A DNA stretch of 48,177 bases, taken from DATAXP01 sp036272935. Lineage in GTDB: Bacteria > Planctomycetota > Planctomycetia > Pirellulales > PNKZ01. The translations under genes and the position numbers were made by a program. Positions 1-8,059 of the stretch are shown one piece after another; within the stretch, counting starts at the first letter, position 1; every line of letters starts with the position of its first letter. Location of the stretch: contig DATAXP010000022.1 in NCBI GenBank assembly GCA_036272935.1, positions 1 to 48,177 on the forward strand. Direction: 5' to 3'. Under the pieces are notes generated by a model that was given only the letters and a program-made list of their open reading frames with translations, did not search any database and was not told the DNA's origin.

Positions 1-1469
1 ACGGATTGATGGAGCGCAGTGAGCCGATCTTCTGCATGTGGTCACTCCCGCCGCCGACCGTGACGCCGCGCTCGAACAACGTGTGCAGCGGTTGAAACCA
101 GCGCAGCCGATCGTAGCCGAACTGCGCGACGAGTGTGTGCGTGTCGAGCCACAGCCAGGCCGGTTGAATGTCGGCCACGACCCCCAACCGGGCGCAGGCG
201 TCGATCGCTTCGCGGCTCATGAAGTTCGAATGGGTAAGGCAGGGGCGCGTGACGGCGAGGGGCGTGCTGCGGTTCACCTCGTCGTAGGCTTCGAGCAGCG
301 CGTGTACCGCGCCGTCGCCCACGCTATGGGCGGTAAACTGCAAGTTATTCTCGACGGCTGCACGGACCATCGCCACCAGCAGATCTTGCTCGATGAACTT
401 GATCCCCTGATAGCGCGGATCGTCGATCGCATAAATCTTGCTCACGCCCCAAGGCTCGCGCATGAACGCACTGCCGGTGAGCATGCCGCCGTCTAGGAAC
501 GTCTTGACGCCGACGATGCGCAGCCAGGGGTCGGGCTGCCGCAGCGGATGGCGAGCGACCTGCTGAATGCGCTTCGCAGCTCCCGCGGCGTCGAGCGTGT
601 TCGCCAGACTAGACGATGCCGCCAGCCGCAGGGTCTGTTTGCCCGATTGCCGCAACGAGGCGTACAACACTAGCGAGTCGTCGGAGCAGTCGCGGTCGAT
701 TGCCGCGGTGAGTCCCACGCCGTTGTAATCGGCAAACAACCGGCGCAGCCGATCGAGCTTGTCGGCCTCGCTGGCTTTGCGCTCGGCGGGGGGCTTCGAT
801 TTGATGTACCGTGCGGCGCTGCGGACGATGCCGGTCGGCTCGCCGGTGCTCGGGTCTCGTTCGATCTTGCCGGCACCGGTGGGGACAAAGTTCTTGTCGA
901 TCCCGCTTTCGGCCAAGGCCAGCGAGTTGACGCTCGCATCGTGGCCGGTCCGGAACATGACCGGGTTGCGCGGCGCGGCGGCATCGAGCTCGGCGCGCGT
1001 GGGCCAGCGCTGCTCGCGCAGCCGCGTGATGAACACTTGACTGACGATGATCCAATCGCCCGGTTGCGACGCCGCGGCGCGAGCGCGCACGTAGTCGAGC
1101 ACGTCTCCGACGCCTTGCATGTCGGGGACCGGGTGATCGAACTCGGTCATACACGCGGCGGGCGAATGGACGTGCGAATCGATCAGTCCGGGCAACACCA
1201 TCCGTCCTTCGAGATCGAGCAACTCGGTCGCCGGTCCGCGCAGCTGCAGCACATCGGCGTCGCTGCCGACGGCCAGTAGCTTGCCATCCTTGACGGCGAG
1301 GGCCTGGTGGATGGAGAAATCACGATCGACCGTGACGACGCGCCCGCCGTGGGCAATCAGGTCGGCGGTCTCGGCGGCCGCGAGCGCCTGGGATCCCGCG
1401 AAGAGGCAAGCGAGGACGACCTGCCACAGGTGCGTGTTGTTCGCAGTTGGTAACTCTGCGTATGTCATG
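1..1469 (-). CDS. YtcJ-like amidohydrolase, secreted (C-terminus cut by window edge)
   Basis: Reading the minus strand from ATG at 1469 gives 489 open codons that run off the window edge. Residues about 1-32 form a signal peptide (hydrophobic stretch LWQVVLACLFAGSQALA), so the enzyme is probably exported. The amidohydrolase metal motif DSHVHSP is present. It is followed by a KTFLDGG lysine segment, AHSVGD, LTHSNF and GGGSDH, which is the order of metal and catalytic residues in the amidohydrolase 3 (YtcJ) family. These zinc enzymes hydrolyse amide or cyclic-amide bonds; the substrate cannot be told from sequence. The family usually runs to about 550-600 residues, so some 60-100 are missing beyond the edge. 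The gene diverges from the small gene at 1713. Confident as a family call, not as a substrate call. Confidence 0.88.
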
Positions 1470-1559
1470 CTGCTAATAGAATCTGCCGGCGGCAGCGACT
1501 CAAGGCGGGATGATTCGGCGGGCATTTGCGGCTATTTTGCGAAGTTTTTTCCCTGGCAA

Positions 1560-1587
1560 TTGCCTTGCCCCGGCAAAGGAATAGAAT
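1560..1587 (+). promoter_or_regulatory. candidate sigma-70-type promoter
   Basis: In the 243-base divergent gap, TTGCCT (1560-1565) lies 16 bases before TAGAAT (1582-1587). It points toward the small gene at 1713. This is a match by eye only, and the leader would be about 120 bases long. Confidence 0.25.
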
Positions 1588-1712
1588 TGCGCGCTGTTGA
1601 ACAGAGCGCGTCGTGGACGGTTGCCTCGCGATGCGAGCCTTACTACCGGGTGGCGGCAGGCCGGCGGTGTTCGCAGCTCACCAACCAAGTCGCGAAACGT
1701 GCAAGGGCCCGA

Positions 1713-1943
1713 ATGATGATCGATCTGGAGTTGGCGACGACCGAACAGATTGTGCAGGAGCTCGCCAGGCGTCCGATCCAGTTCGTGTTTGTGGCCGCAT
1801 TCCACGACGGTCAGGATCGCAACACCGGTCTGCTCGGCCACACGCCCGATCTTGAAGACGCGGCCGCGATCCACATGCTCCGCAAGGCGGAGGAGTTCTT
1901 CACCGCGCAAGGTGAGAGTTCGTACGGCGACGAAGCAAACTAA
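1713..1943 (+). CDS. small conserved-looking hypothetical protein (76 aa)
   Basis: The start is chosen at the first of two adjacent ATGs (1713, 1716). An in-frame extension upstream to 1281 exists but overlaps the divergent amidohydrolase and has a poor composition. The product is acidic, about 76 residues, with a predicted helix (ATTEQIVQELARRP), a strand-like core (QFVFVAAF) and a helical C-terminus (AAAIHMLRKAEEFF). No catalytic motif is visible. The next gene begins 10 bases after the stop, so the two are probably co-transcribed with the TPM and lemA genes. Function unknown. Confidence 0.6.
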   Translation: MMIDLELATTEQIVQELARRPIQFVFVAAFHDGQDRNTGLLGHTPDLEDAAAIHMLRKAEEFFTAQGESSYGDEAN

Positions 1944-1952
1944 CGCTGCCGC

Positions 1953-2717
1953 GTGACGCAACCAGCCGATCGCGCCATGCCGCACGCGGACGCCTACCAT
2001 CGGTTCGACGCCACGCTCCGCGAGCCGATCCGCCAGTTCGCAGGGCACCTACAGCAACTCGCCGGCGGTCAGGCCATCGGGTTGACCATTTACGGCGCGG
2101 CGCTCGATGCCGATTCTGCCGCGAGTCTCATCAGCGATGACACGAGCCGGCGGATCACGAGTGTCCTATCGGTCGAGACGGTCGATCTGGAAATGCTCCG
2201 TAGGCTGGCGATCGACGGCGCGAAGCTGCATCGCACGCGCTTCGCTCCACCGCTGGTGATGACCGGGGAGATGATTCGCCGCTCGCTCGATAGTTTCCCG
2301 CTGGAGCTGTTGGAAATCCATCAGCAGCACGCCACGGTGCTGGGAGACGATCCGTTCGCGGCGCTAGAGTTCGAGGCGCAGCCGCTGCGCGTGCAGTGCG
2401 AGCGCGAATTACGGTCGATGGCGCTGGCCATGCGTCAGGCGCTGCTCGTTTCCGGAGGCGAGGAACGGGCGCTCGACGAGCTGCAACGCTACGCCGGCGA
2501 CGGGCTGTTGCGCGTGCTGCGTGGGCTGCTGTGGCTGCGCGACGAGAAGTCGTTCGTGGCGGCCGAGCGCGCGATTTCGGCCAGCGAAGCAACTGCCGGC
2601 AGGCCGCTCGCGGCGTGCCGCGCGGCGATCGAGCGCCGAGGTCACACCGGCTGGGAGCACTTCAAGCGTCTGTACGCCGAGATCGAAGCGCTGGGGAACC
2701 TGGCCGATGCTTCGTAG
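1953..2717 (+). CDS. hypothetical protein, upstream partner of TPM/LemA genes
   Basis: This 254-residue protein has a GTG start at 1953; an ATG at 1977 is an alternative. It has no signal peptide or membrane segment. The N-terminal half looks alpha/beta (AIGLTIYGAALDADS, then SVLSVETVDLEMLRRLA), faintly like a nucleotidyltransferase-type fold. The C-terminal half is helical and Arg/Glu-rich. Its 3' end overlaps the TPM gene by 11 bases, so translation is probably coupled. I do not recognise the family. The context suggests a soluble factor expressed with the envelope proteins TPM and LemA. Confidence 0.65.
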   Translation: MTQPADRAMPHADAYHRFDATLREPIRQFAGHLQQLAGGQAIGLTIYGAALDADSAASLISDDTSRRITSVLSVETVDLEMLRRLAIDGAKLHRTRFAPPLVMTGEMIRRSLDSFPLELLEIHQQHATVLGDDPFAALEFEAQPLRVQCERELRSMALAMRQALLVSGGEERALDELQRYAGDGLLRVLRGLLWLRDEKSFVAAERAISASEATAGRPLAACRAAIERRGHTGWEHFKRLYAEIEALGNLADAS

Positions 2718-3540
2718 CCAGGCACTGCTGCTTGCCGCCGTGGCCTGGTGGGCGTCGCACGCTGCGCTGGCGGCCGCCGAGGTGACCGTGCGCGACACCG
2801 GCAAGTACGTCTATGACGAAGCTGGCGTGCTCACGCCGCAGGAAACCGAGAAGCTTGCCGGTTGGCTCAACGAACTCGAGCAGAAGACGACCGCCGAAGT
2901 GAAGGTGCTCATCGTCCGCACAACCGGCGACGAGCCGTTCTTCGATTTCGTGCAGCGTCACTTCGAACTCTGGAAACTGGGACGGAAAGGGAAAGACAAC
3001 GGCGCGCTGATCGCCGTGGCGATCGACGATCATCAGTTCCGCGTCCACACTGGTCGTGGGCTGGAAGGGGTCATGCCCGATTCGTGGTGCGGTTCGCTGT
3101 TTCGCCAGGTGGTGCGGCCACAATTTCAGGCGGGCAAATTCGATCAAGGAGTGATCGATGCGACCGTGGCGGTCGCGAACCGCATTGCCGACGATGCCGG
3201 CGTCAAGCTGACGGGGATTCCGAACGTTCGGCATCAGGGCGAGGAGACGACCGATCCGCGCGTGTTGCTGCTGGCGATCGTGATCATGTTGGTCGTCTCG
3301 TACGTGATCTATCGCAGCAATCTTCGGCAGCGACGCCTCGGTCGCGGTGGCAGCATGTGGGGACCGTGGATGGGCGGCGGTTTTGGCGGGTTCGGCGGCA
3401 GCTCATGGGGCGGGGGCTCGTTCAGCGGCGGATCGTTCGGGGGCGGATCGTTCGGGGGCGGCTCCTCGGGCTCGTTCAACAGCGGTTCGTTCGGCGGCGG
3501 AGGCACCTCGGCCGGCGGCGGAGGGGGTGGCTCGTGGTGA
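2707..3540 (+). CDS. TPM-domain (YgcG-like) membrane protein
   Basis: The start ATG at 2707 overlaps the previous stop and opens a clear signal peptide (MLRSQALLLAAVAWWASHAALAAA). A longer in-frame opening to 2521 lies inside the upstream gene. Residues about 35-170 are a TPM domain: VYDEAGVLTPQETEKL at its start, then the LEQKTTAEVKVLIV strand, a GALIAVAIDDHQFRVHTGRGLEG segment and a VAVANRIA helix. A single membrane segment follows (LLLAIVIMLVVSYVIY). The tail is almost entirely glycine and serine (SGGSFGGGSFGGG type), typical of this family. TPM proteins are tied to envelope maintenance and photosystem II repair, but the biochemical role is unsettled. lemA lies 46 bases downstream, a recurrent pairing. 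Confidence 0.85.
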   Translation: MLRSQALLLAAVAWWASHAALAAAEVTVRDTGKYVYDEAGVLTPQETEKLAGWLNELEQKTTAEVKVLIVRTTGDEPFFDFVQRHFELWKLGRKGKDNGALIAVAIDDHQFRVHTGRGLEGVMPDSWCGSLFRQVVRPQFQAGKFDQGVIDATVAVANRIADDAGVKLTGIPNVRHQGEETTDPRVLLLAIVIMLVVSYVIYRSNLRQRRLGRGGSMWGPWMGGGFGGFGGSSWGGGSFSGGSFGGGSFGGGSSGSFNSGSFGGGGTSAGGGGGGSW

Positions 3541-3586
3541 CGATCGGTTACAATCGGCATTCTTCATCAAGGAATCGGGCAATCGT

Positions 3587-4165
3587 ATGAAATCTGCATT
3601 GCTAATCGGGGTGGTGTTGCTCATTGGCGTCGTGGTGCTCGGCGGCGGGTGCGTCGTGCAGGGGTACAACCGCGCGATGACGCTCGATGCCGCCGTGAAG
3701 AACAACTGGGCCGAGGTCGACAACCAGCTTCAGCGGCGGTTCGACCTGATCCCGAACCTGGTCGAGACGGTGAAAGGCGTTGCCGGGCAAGAACAGAAGG
3801 TCTTTCTCGGCATTGCCGAAGCGCAGAAGGCGTATTTCAACGCCGGCACCGTGGCGCAAAAGGCCGAGGCCGCCGGCGATGTGCAGACGGCGCTCTCGCG
3901 GTTGCTGCTGCTACAACAGCAGTATCCGCAGCTCAAGAGCAACGAAGAGTTCCTGAAGTTGCAAGATTCGATCGAAGGAACCGAGAACCGACTGGCCGTG
4001 GCGCGCAACCACTACAACGCGGCGGTGCAAGAGCTCGACGTGTACATGCGGCAATTCCCGACGAGCATCTACGCCAGCTTCGCGGGCATCGAGCATCCGG
4101 CGTATTTCAAAGTCGAAGAAGGTGCCAAGACCGCACCGAAAGTTGATTTCTCGGGCAAAAGCTAA
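3587..4165 (+). CDS. lemA: LemA family protein
   Basis: The product has 192 residues. An N-terminal hydrophobic segment (LLIGVVLLIGVVVLGGG) is followed by the family's hallmark region YNRAMTLDAAVKNNWAEVDNQ and then RRFDLIPNLVETVKG. Next come long amphipathic helices, a NRLAVARNHYNAAVQELD segment and the closing FAGIEHPAYF. This is the full LemA fold, an all-helical domain facing the periplasm. The ATG at 3587 is chosen because it gives the standard N-terminus; the frame stays open further upstream without coding character. It follows the TPM gene directly. Co-occurrence of LemA with TPM proteins is established, while the molecular function is not. Confidence 0.92.
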   Translation: MKSALLIGVVLLIGVVVLGGGCVVQGYNRAMTLDAAVKNNWAEVDNQLQRRFDLIPNLVETVKGVAGQEQKVFLGIAEAQKAYFNAGTVAQKAEAAGDVQTALSRLLLLQQQYPQLKSNEEFLKLQDSIEGTENRLAVARNHYNAAVQELDVYMRQFPTSIYASFAGIEHPAYFKVEEGAKTAPKVDFSGKS

Positions 4166-4176
4166 ATCCGTTTAGC

Positions 4177-4194
4177 CGGCGGGCTCGCCCGCCG
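4177..4194. repeat. perfect GC-rich hairpin after lemA
   Basis: CGGCGGGC (4177-4184) and its complement GCCCGCCG (4187-4194) are separated by two bases, 12 bases after the lemA stop. There is no T-tract, so it is either a weak terminator or mRNA-end stabiliser, or a small palindromic repeat. It lies just before the rhodanese gene. Confidence 0.5.
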
Positions 4195-4204
4195 CGAGGT
4201 ACCC

Positions 4205-4573
4205 ATGGCCAAGCATGCGCCGCGATTTCTGAAACTGGCCGAAGACGCACGGCAGCACGTACACGAGATCATCGCGGCCGACGTGCTCACGCGACTCACC
4301 GGCTCGGCGGCGCCGCGGATCATCGACGTGCGCGAGGACCACGAGTGGGCCAAGGGGCATCTCCCCGGGGCGACGCACCTGGGACGCGGCATCCTCGAGC
4401 GCGACATCGAGAAACTGGTGCCCGATCCGCACACCGAGCTGATTCTGTACTGCGGCGGCGGGTATCGATCGGCCCTGGCGGCCGAGAGCTTGCAGCGAAT
4501 GGGCTACGACAACGTGTGGTCGATGGCCGGGGGCTTCACCGGCTGGCGCGACGCGGGCCATCCGGTCGAGTAG
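4205..4573 (+). CDS. single-domain rhodanese
   Basis: The product is 122 residues with one rhodanese domain. IIDVREDHEWAKGHLPGA is the typical CH2A-like region. The active-site loop at about residue 83 reads CGGGYRS, with the catalytic cysteine and the downstream arginine. The domain ends with WSMAGGFTGWRDAG. These proteins move sulfane sulfur via a cysteine persulfide; donor and acceptor are unknown. No signal peptide is present, so it is probably cytoplasmic. It lies between lemA and metK, but metK has its own promoter, so no functional link should be assumed. Confidence 0.9.
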   Translation: MAKHAPRFLKLAEDARQHVHEIIAADVLTRLTGSAAPRIIDVREDHEWAKGHLPGATHLGRGILERDIEKLVPDPHTELILYCGGGYRSALAAESLQRMGYDNVWSMAGGFTGWRDAGHPVE

Positions 4574-4594
4574 CAGGCGACGCAGGCACTTGCA

Positions 4595-4624
4595 TTGCAG
4601 ATTTGGCGCCGCGCCGCGTATAAT
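4595..4624 (+). promoter_or_regulatory. sigma-70-type promoter of metK
   Basis: TTGCAG (4595-4600) and a perfect TATAAT (4619-4624) are separated by 18 bases. They lie 59 bases before the metK GTG. An alternative -35 (TTGCAT at 4590) would give a spacer of 23, which is too long. No SAM riboswitch fold is evident in the short leader. Confidence 0.55.
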
Positions 4625-4668
4625 CGCTCGTTCTCGGCTTCGGGCATATCGCACTGTTTTTCCCTCGC

Positions 4669-4673
4669 GGAGG
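4669..4673 (+). promoter_or_regulatory. ribosome binding site deciding the metK GTG start
   Basis: GGAGG lies nine bases before the GTG at 4683. It supports this start over the in-frame extension to 4590, which would place the promoter inside the coding region. Confidence 0.6.
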
Positions 4674-4682
4674 CTCTCGATC

Positions 4683-5864
4683 GTGGCAAGCGGCAAGTTC
4701 TTGTTTACCAGTGAATCGGTCAGCATGGGGCACCCCGACAAGCTTGCCGATCAGATTTCCGACGGCGTGCTCGATGCCCTGCTAGCCCAGGACCCCTACA
4801 GCCGTGTGGCTTGCGAAACGCTGGTCACCACGGGCGTGGCGGTGCTGGCCGGCGAGATCACCACCAAGGCGGTGGTCAACTACGCCGAGATTGCCCGCAA
4901 CGTGATTCGCGACGTCGGCTACGACGACGACAAGAAGGGCATCTGCTACGACACCTGCGCCGTGATGGTGTGCATCGATCGCCAAAGCGCCGACATCGCC
5001 ATGGGGGTCGACGAGAACAGCGACAAGGGGAAGGAAATCGGCGCCGGCGATCAAGGGCTGATGTTCGGGTACGCCTGCAACGACACTCCCGAGTTGATGC
5101 CGTTGCCGATCGCCCTGGCCCACCGCATCACCAACGCGCTCACGACCGCCCGGCAGCAGGAGGCGGTCAACTGGTTGCGGCCCGATGCCAAGAGCCAGGT
5201 CACCGTGCTGTACGAAGGTACCAAGCCGATCGCGATCGACACGGTCGTGGTTTCGACGCAGCACGCCCCCGAGGTGAACAACGACGAAATTCGCAAGTTC
5301 GTCCTCGGCCACGTGATCAAGTCGTGCCTGCCGCCGGGGCTCGATTCGAAGAGCATCAAGTACCATATCAACCCCACCGGCCGGTTCGTGGTCGGCGGTC
5401 CGCACGGCGACTGCGGCCTCACGGGACGAAAGATCATCGTCGATACCTACGGCGGCTGGGGTCGCCACGGCGGCGGAGCGTTCAGCGGCAAGGACCCGAC
5501 CAAGGTCGATCGCAGTGCCGCGTACATGGCCCGGCACATCGCCAAGAACATCGTGGCTGCCGAGCTGGCCGAACGCTGCGAAGTGCAGTTGGCCTACGCG
5601 ATCGGCGTCTCCGACCCGGTGAGCATCAACGTCGACACCGAAGGGACCGGCAAGGTCGACGATGCCCGCATCTGCGACATGATCCGCGACGTGTTCCCGC
5701 TGTCGCCCGGCGGCATCATCAAGTACCTCGACCTGCGGCGGCCGATCTACCGGGCGACCGCGGCCGGCGGACATTTTGGTCGCACCGGTCCCGGCTTCAC
5801 CTGGGAAAGCACGCACCGCGCGGCCGACATTCAGGAAGCGGTAGGTATGGCCGCGGCGCGATGA
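4683..5864 (+). CDS. metK: S-adenosylmethionine synthetase
   Basis: MetK makes S-adenosylmethionine from methionine and ATP in the cytoplasm. The 393-residue product is full length. Visible motifs are SVSMGHPDKLADQISD near the N-terminus (methionine/ATP site), then GAGDQGLMFGYA, NPTGRFVVGGPHGD, and GGAFSGKDPTKVDRSAAY (phosphate loop and metal ligands). The GTG start is supported by GGAGG at good spacing and by the promoter at 4595-4624. The 3' end overlaps the next gene by four bases (ATGA). It is the only clear housekeeping enzyme in this part of the window. Confidence 0.97.
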   Translation: MASGKFLFTSESVSMGHPDKLADQISDGVLDALLAQDPYSRVACETLVTTGVAVLAGEITTKAVVNYAEIARNVIRDVGYDDDKKGICYDTCAVMVCIDRQSADIAMGVDENSDKGKEIGAGDQGLMFGYACNDTPELMPLPIALAHRITNALTTARQQEAVNWLRPDAKSQVTVLYEGTKPIAIDTVVVSTQHAPEVNNDEIRKFVLGHVIKSCLPPGLDSKSIKYHINPTGRFVVGGPHGDCGLTGRKIIVDTYGGWGRHGGGAFSGKDPTKVDRSAAYMARHIAKNIVAAELAERCEVQLAYAIGVSDPVSINVDTEGTGKVDDARICDMIRDVFPLSPGGIIKYLDLRRPIYRATAAGGHFGRTGPGFTWESTHRAADIQEAVGMAAAR

Positions 5865-6616
5865 GCGGGCCGATGTCGGTGGACGCGCTCGTGCTGGTGC
5901 GTGACACTTCGCCTTGGATGCCGGGAGGCGTGCGCGGCGCGACATGCTGGCTTCGCCGCACGGCTGTTGGTTTTCTGGCTACGGTCGCTACGGTGCTCGT
6001 TTGGCGGCGGCTGGCGGGGGCGTTGACGGTTTCGCCAAGCCCTGGGGCGACTGTGTTTGCTGGAGGCGCGCTGGCCTTGGCCGCGTTCGTCGGCCATCGG
6101 TTCGTTGAGAACTCCAAGTTGCACGCGGTCATCGCCGCATTGGTGCTCGTTGCCGCCGCGGCATTGTCGATCCCAGGGACCACGGCCGTGCCACTAGTGG
6201 CGCTCTGGGGCCTGGTGCTCGGTGTCGAAGCATCGACGGCGTTCGATCTGCTGCGGCGCTCGGAGCCCAGAAACGGCGCCGCCGTTCGCTTGCCTCTTCG
6301 CGGCGCCGAGCGGACCATCTCGCAGCAGATCACGCGCTACGATGCGGTCGATGGCGCCGACGTGCTCGAAGCCGAGCTGTTCGCGGTGCTTGCGCCGGGA
6401 GAACGTCACGCGGCGATCCATGTCGCATTCTGTCCGCCGTTTGCCGTGTTGCCGACGGTCGACTGCGAACAAACCGACGGCCCTGAAGCGCAACTGCGCA
6501 TCGGCCAATTGCTGCACCAAGGAGTGCGTATCGACGTGCGACTCGCCTCCGCCGGCCCGGCGAATATCGGCGTCGCCTTGGTGGCGCGCGTTGAAGCTGA
6601 GCCCTCGGAGCGGTGA
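5861..6616 (+). CDS. hypothetical membrane protein overlapping metK
   Basis: The start ATG at 5861 overlaps the metK stop as ATGA, so translation is likely coupled. The frame also runs open through metK, but that part is a shadow. The 251-residue product has three or four hydrophobic segments in its first half (VGFLATVATVLVW; TVFAGGALALAAFVG; AVIAALVLVAAAAL; LVALWGLVLGVEA). A soluble C-terminal half follows from about residue 130, with RGAERTISQQITRYDAVDGAD and strand-rich AIHVAFCPPFAVLP. I do not recognise the family. Its position suggests a planctomycete-specific membrane protein. Confidence 0.65.
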   Translation: MSGPMSVDALVLVRDTSPWMPGGVRGATCWLRRTAVGFLATVATVLVWRRLAGALTVSPSPGATVFAGGALALAAFVGHRFVENSKLHAVIAALVLVAAAALSIPGTTAVPLVALWGLVLGVEASTAFDLLRRSEPRNGAAVRLPLRGAERTISQQITRYDAVDGADVLEAELFAVLAPGERHAAIHVAFCPPFAVLPTVDCEQTDGPEAQLRIGQLLHQGVRIDVRLASAGPANIGVALVARVEAEPSER

Positions 6617-6618
6617 AA

Positions 6619-6732
6619 ATGGCCCGCTGGCCCCGCCATGTTTGGACCTCGGTGTTCACCTATGCCACGATCTTCCTGCTCTTCCCGCTGTTGTGTGCGT
6701 TGGCGTACTACTGGGTTCGCGGCGGCTGGTAA
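6619..6732 (+). CDS. 37-residue single-span membrane peptide
   Basis: ATG at 6619 starts two bases after the previous stop and ends at TAA 6730-6732. The product begins with a short basic segment (MARWPRHVW), continues into a membrane helix (FTYATIFLLFPLLCALAYYW) and ends RGGW. GGAG-like bases lie at 6606-6609. The tight spacing and the basic/hydrophobic layout favour a real gene. Against this, its last part overlaps the likely signal-peptide start of the PL6 gene. Function unknown. Confidence 0.45.
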   Translation: MARWPRHVWTSVFTYATIFLLFPLLCALAYYWVRGGW

Positions 6733-8059
6733 TCTGCTGGTCGTGATGATGTTGGCCGGTCCCTTGGCGGCTGCCGAGCATCGCGTTGCCGATCCCAAGG
6801 AGTTTGCCGCCGCCGTCGAGCGCGTCGCTCCAGGCGATACGATCACGCTGGCCGACGGCACCTGGCGCGATGTGGACCTGGTCTTCGAAGCGGACGGAAC
6901 TGCGGACAAGCCAATCACGCTCCGCGCCGCGACGTCGGGCAAGGCAATACTCATCGGAGCGTCGCGCGTGTCGCTCGGCGGCAGCTACCTGGTCGTCGAA
7001 GGGCTGAGCTTTCGCGACGGCTTCCACTCCGGCGGGCACCTGGTCTTCCGCCGCGATTCAAAACGCCTGGCTCATCACTGCCGCGTAACCGAGTGCGCGA
7101 TCGACGGCTGCAATCCGCCGGATAAGAAAACAAAATCGAATTGGGTGTCGCTCTATGGCACGCATAATCGTATCGACCATTCTTCGATTTCCGGCAAGAC
7201 GAACGCCGGCACCACGCTCGTCGTCTGGCTTCCGGACCGCGACGGCGAACCGAACGAGCATCGCATCGACCACAACTATTTCGGCCCGCGCCCGGAGCTA
7301 AAGAAAAACGGCGGCGAGACAATCCGCGTCGGCGACAGCGACACCTCCATGCAAATCAGCCGCACAGTCGTCGAGGCCAACGTCTTCGAGCGCTGCGACG
7401 GTGAAACGGAAATCATCTCGAACAAGTCGTGCGAGAACAACTATCGCGGCAACCTGTTCTTGTCGTGTTCGGGGACGCTGACGTTGCGGCACGGTGATCG
7501 CTGCACGGTCCACGACAATTATTTCCTCGGCGAACACGCTCGCGGCAGCGGCGGGGTGCGGATCATCGGACGCGGTCATCGCGTCGTCCGCAACTACTTC
7601 GCCGACCTGGAAGGGGACGAAGCGCGGGCCGCGTTGTCGATGATGGACGGCCTCGCCGATTCACCACTCAACGGCTACTTCCAGGTCGAAGAGGCTACGG
7701 TGGCCGATAATGTGTTCGTCCATTGTAAGGAGACGTTCGCCATCGGCGTTTCCGACGACGACGCAAAGAACCGCTTGCCGCCAGTGAACTCGACCGTCTC
7801 GGGCAACGTGGTCCTCGGCGGAAAACGTCCGATCGTCACCGAGCACACTGCCGGGCCGTCGATCACCTGGACCGGAAACATTTGCGACGGCGGGTCGCTG
7901 GGCGACGGAAACTTTGCTGCCGGTTGGACGAAGCAAGCCCTGCCGCCAGGCAAGCGCTACGGCCTCGTTTGGCCGCTGAACACTCAGGCAGGGCCCGAAG
8001 CCGAGCCGATTGGCCGCGATGACGTCGGTGCTGCGTGGCGCCGATCAGCGGCACACTAG
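6695..8059 (+). CDS. polysaccharide lyase family 6 (alginate lyase / chondroitinase B-like)
   Basis: This is a secreted parallel-beta-helix lyase that cleaves uronic-acid polysaccharides by beta-elimination. GTG at 6695 is chosen because it gives a good signal peptide (RWRTTG, then FAAAGNLLVVMMLAG, then PLAAAE). ATG at 6638 or 6746 is also possible. PL6 hallmarks follow: GDTITLADGTW near the mature start, NWVSLYGTHNRIDHS, ETIRVGDSDTSM, EIISNKSCENNYRGN with the catalytic lysine, and TLRHGDRCTVHDNYFLG with the catalytic arginine. Length, about 454 residues, fits the family. The substrate (alginate or dermatan/chondroitin) is not resolved. The stop overlaps that of the convergent desaturase by two bases. 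Confidence 0.88.
   Translation: MRWRTTGFAAAGNLLVVMMLAGPLAAAEHRVADPKEFAAAVERVAPGDTITLADGTWRDVDLVFEADGTADKPITLRAATSGKAILIGASRVSLGGSYLVVEGLSFRDGFHSGGHLVFRRDSKRLAHHCRVTECAIDGCNPPDKKTKSNWVSLYGTHNRIDHSSISGKTNAGTTLVVWLPDRDGEPNEHRIDHNYFGPRPELKKNGGETIRVGDSDTSMQISRTVVEANVFERCDGETEIISNKSCENNYRGNLFLSCSGTLTLRHGDRCTVHDNYFLGEHARGSGGVRIIGRGHRVVRNYFADLEGDEARAALSMMDGLADSPLNGYFQVEEATVADNVFVHCKETFAIGVSDDDAKNRLPPVNSTVSGNVVLGGKRPIVTEHTAGPSITWTGNICDGGSLGDGNFAAGWTKQALPPGKRYGLVWPLNTQAGPEAEPIGRDDVGAAWRRSAAH

Noticed and set aside
38..496. Plus-strand frame at the window start
   Set aside because: It is antisense to the YtcJ-like amidohydrolase, whose metal-binding motifs are in order on the minus strand.
4625..4682. 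SAM riboswitch before metK
   Set aside because: The leader between promoter and start is under 60 bases and shows no SAM-riboswitch core.
4811..5860. Long upstream extension of the membrane protein at 5861, inside metK
   Set aside because: It is an out-of-frame shadow of metK with extreme Arg content. The ATG overlapping the metK stop is the natural start.
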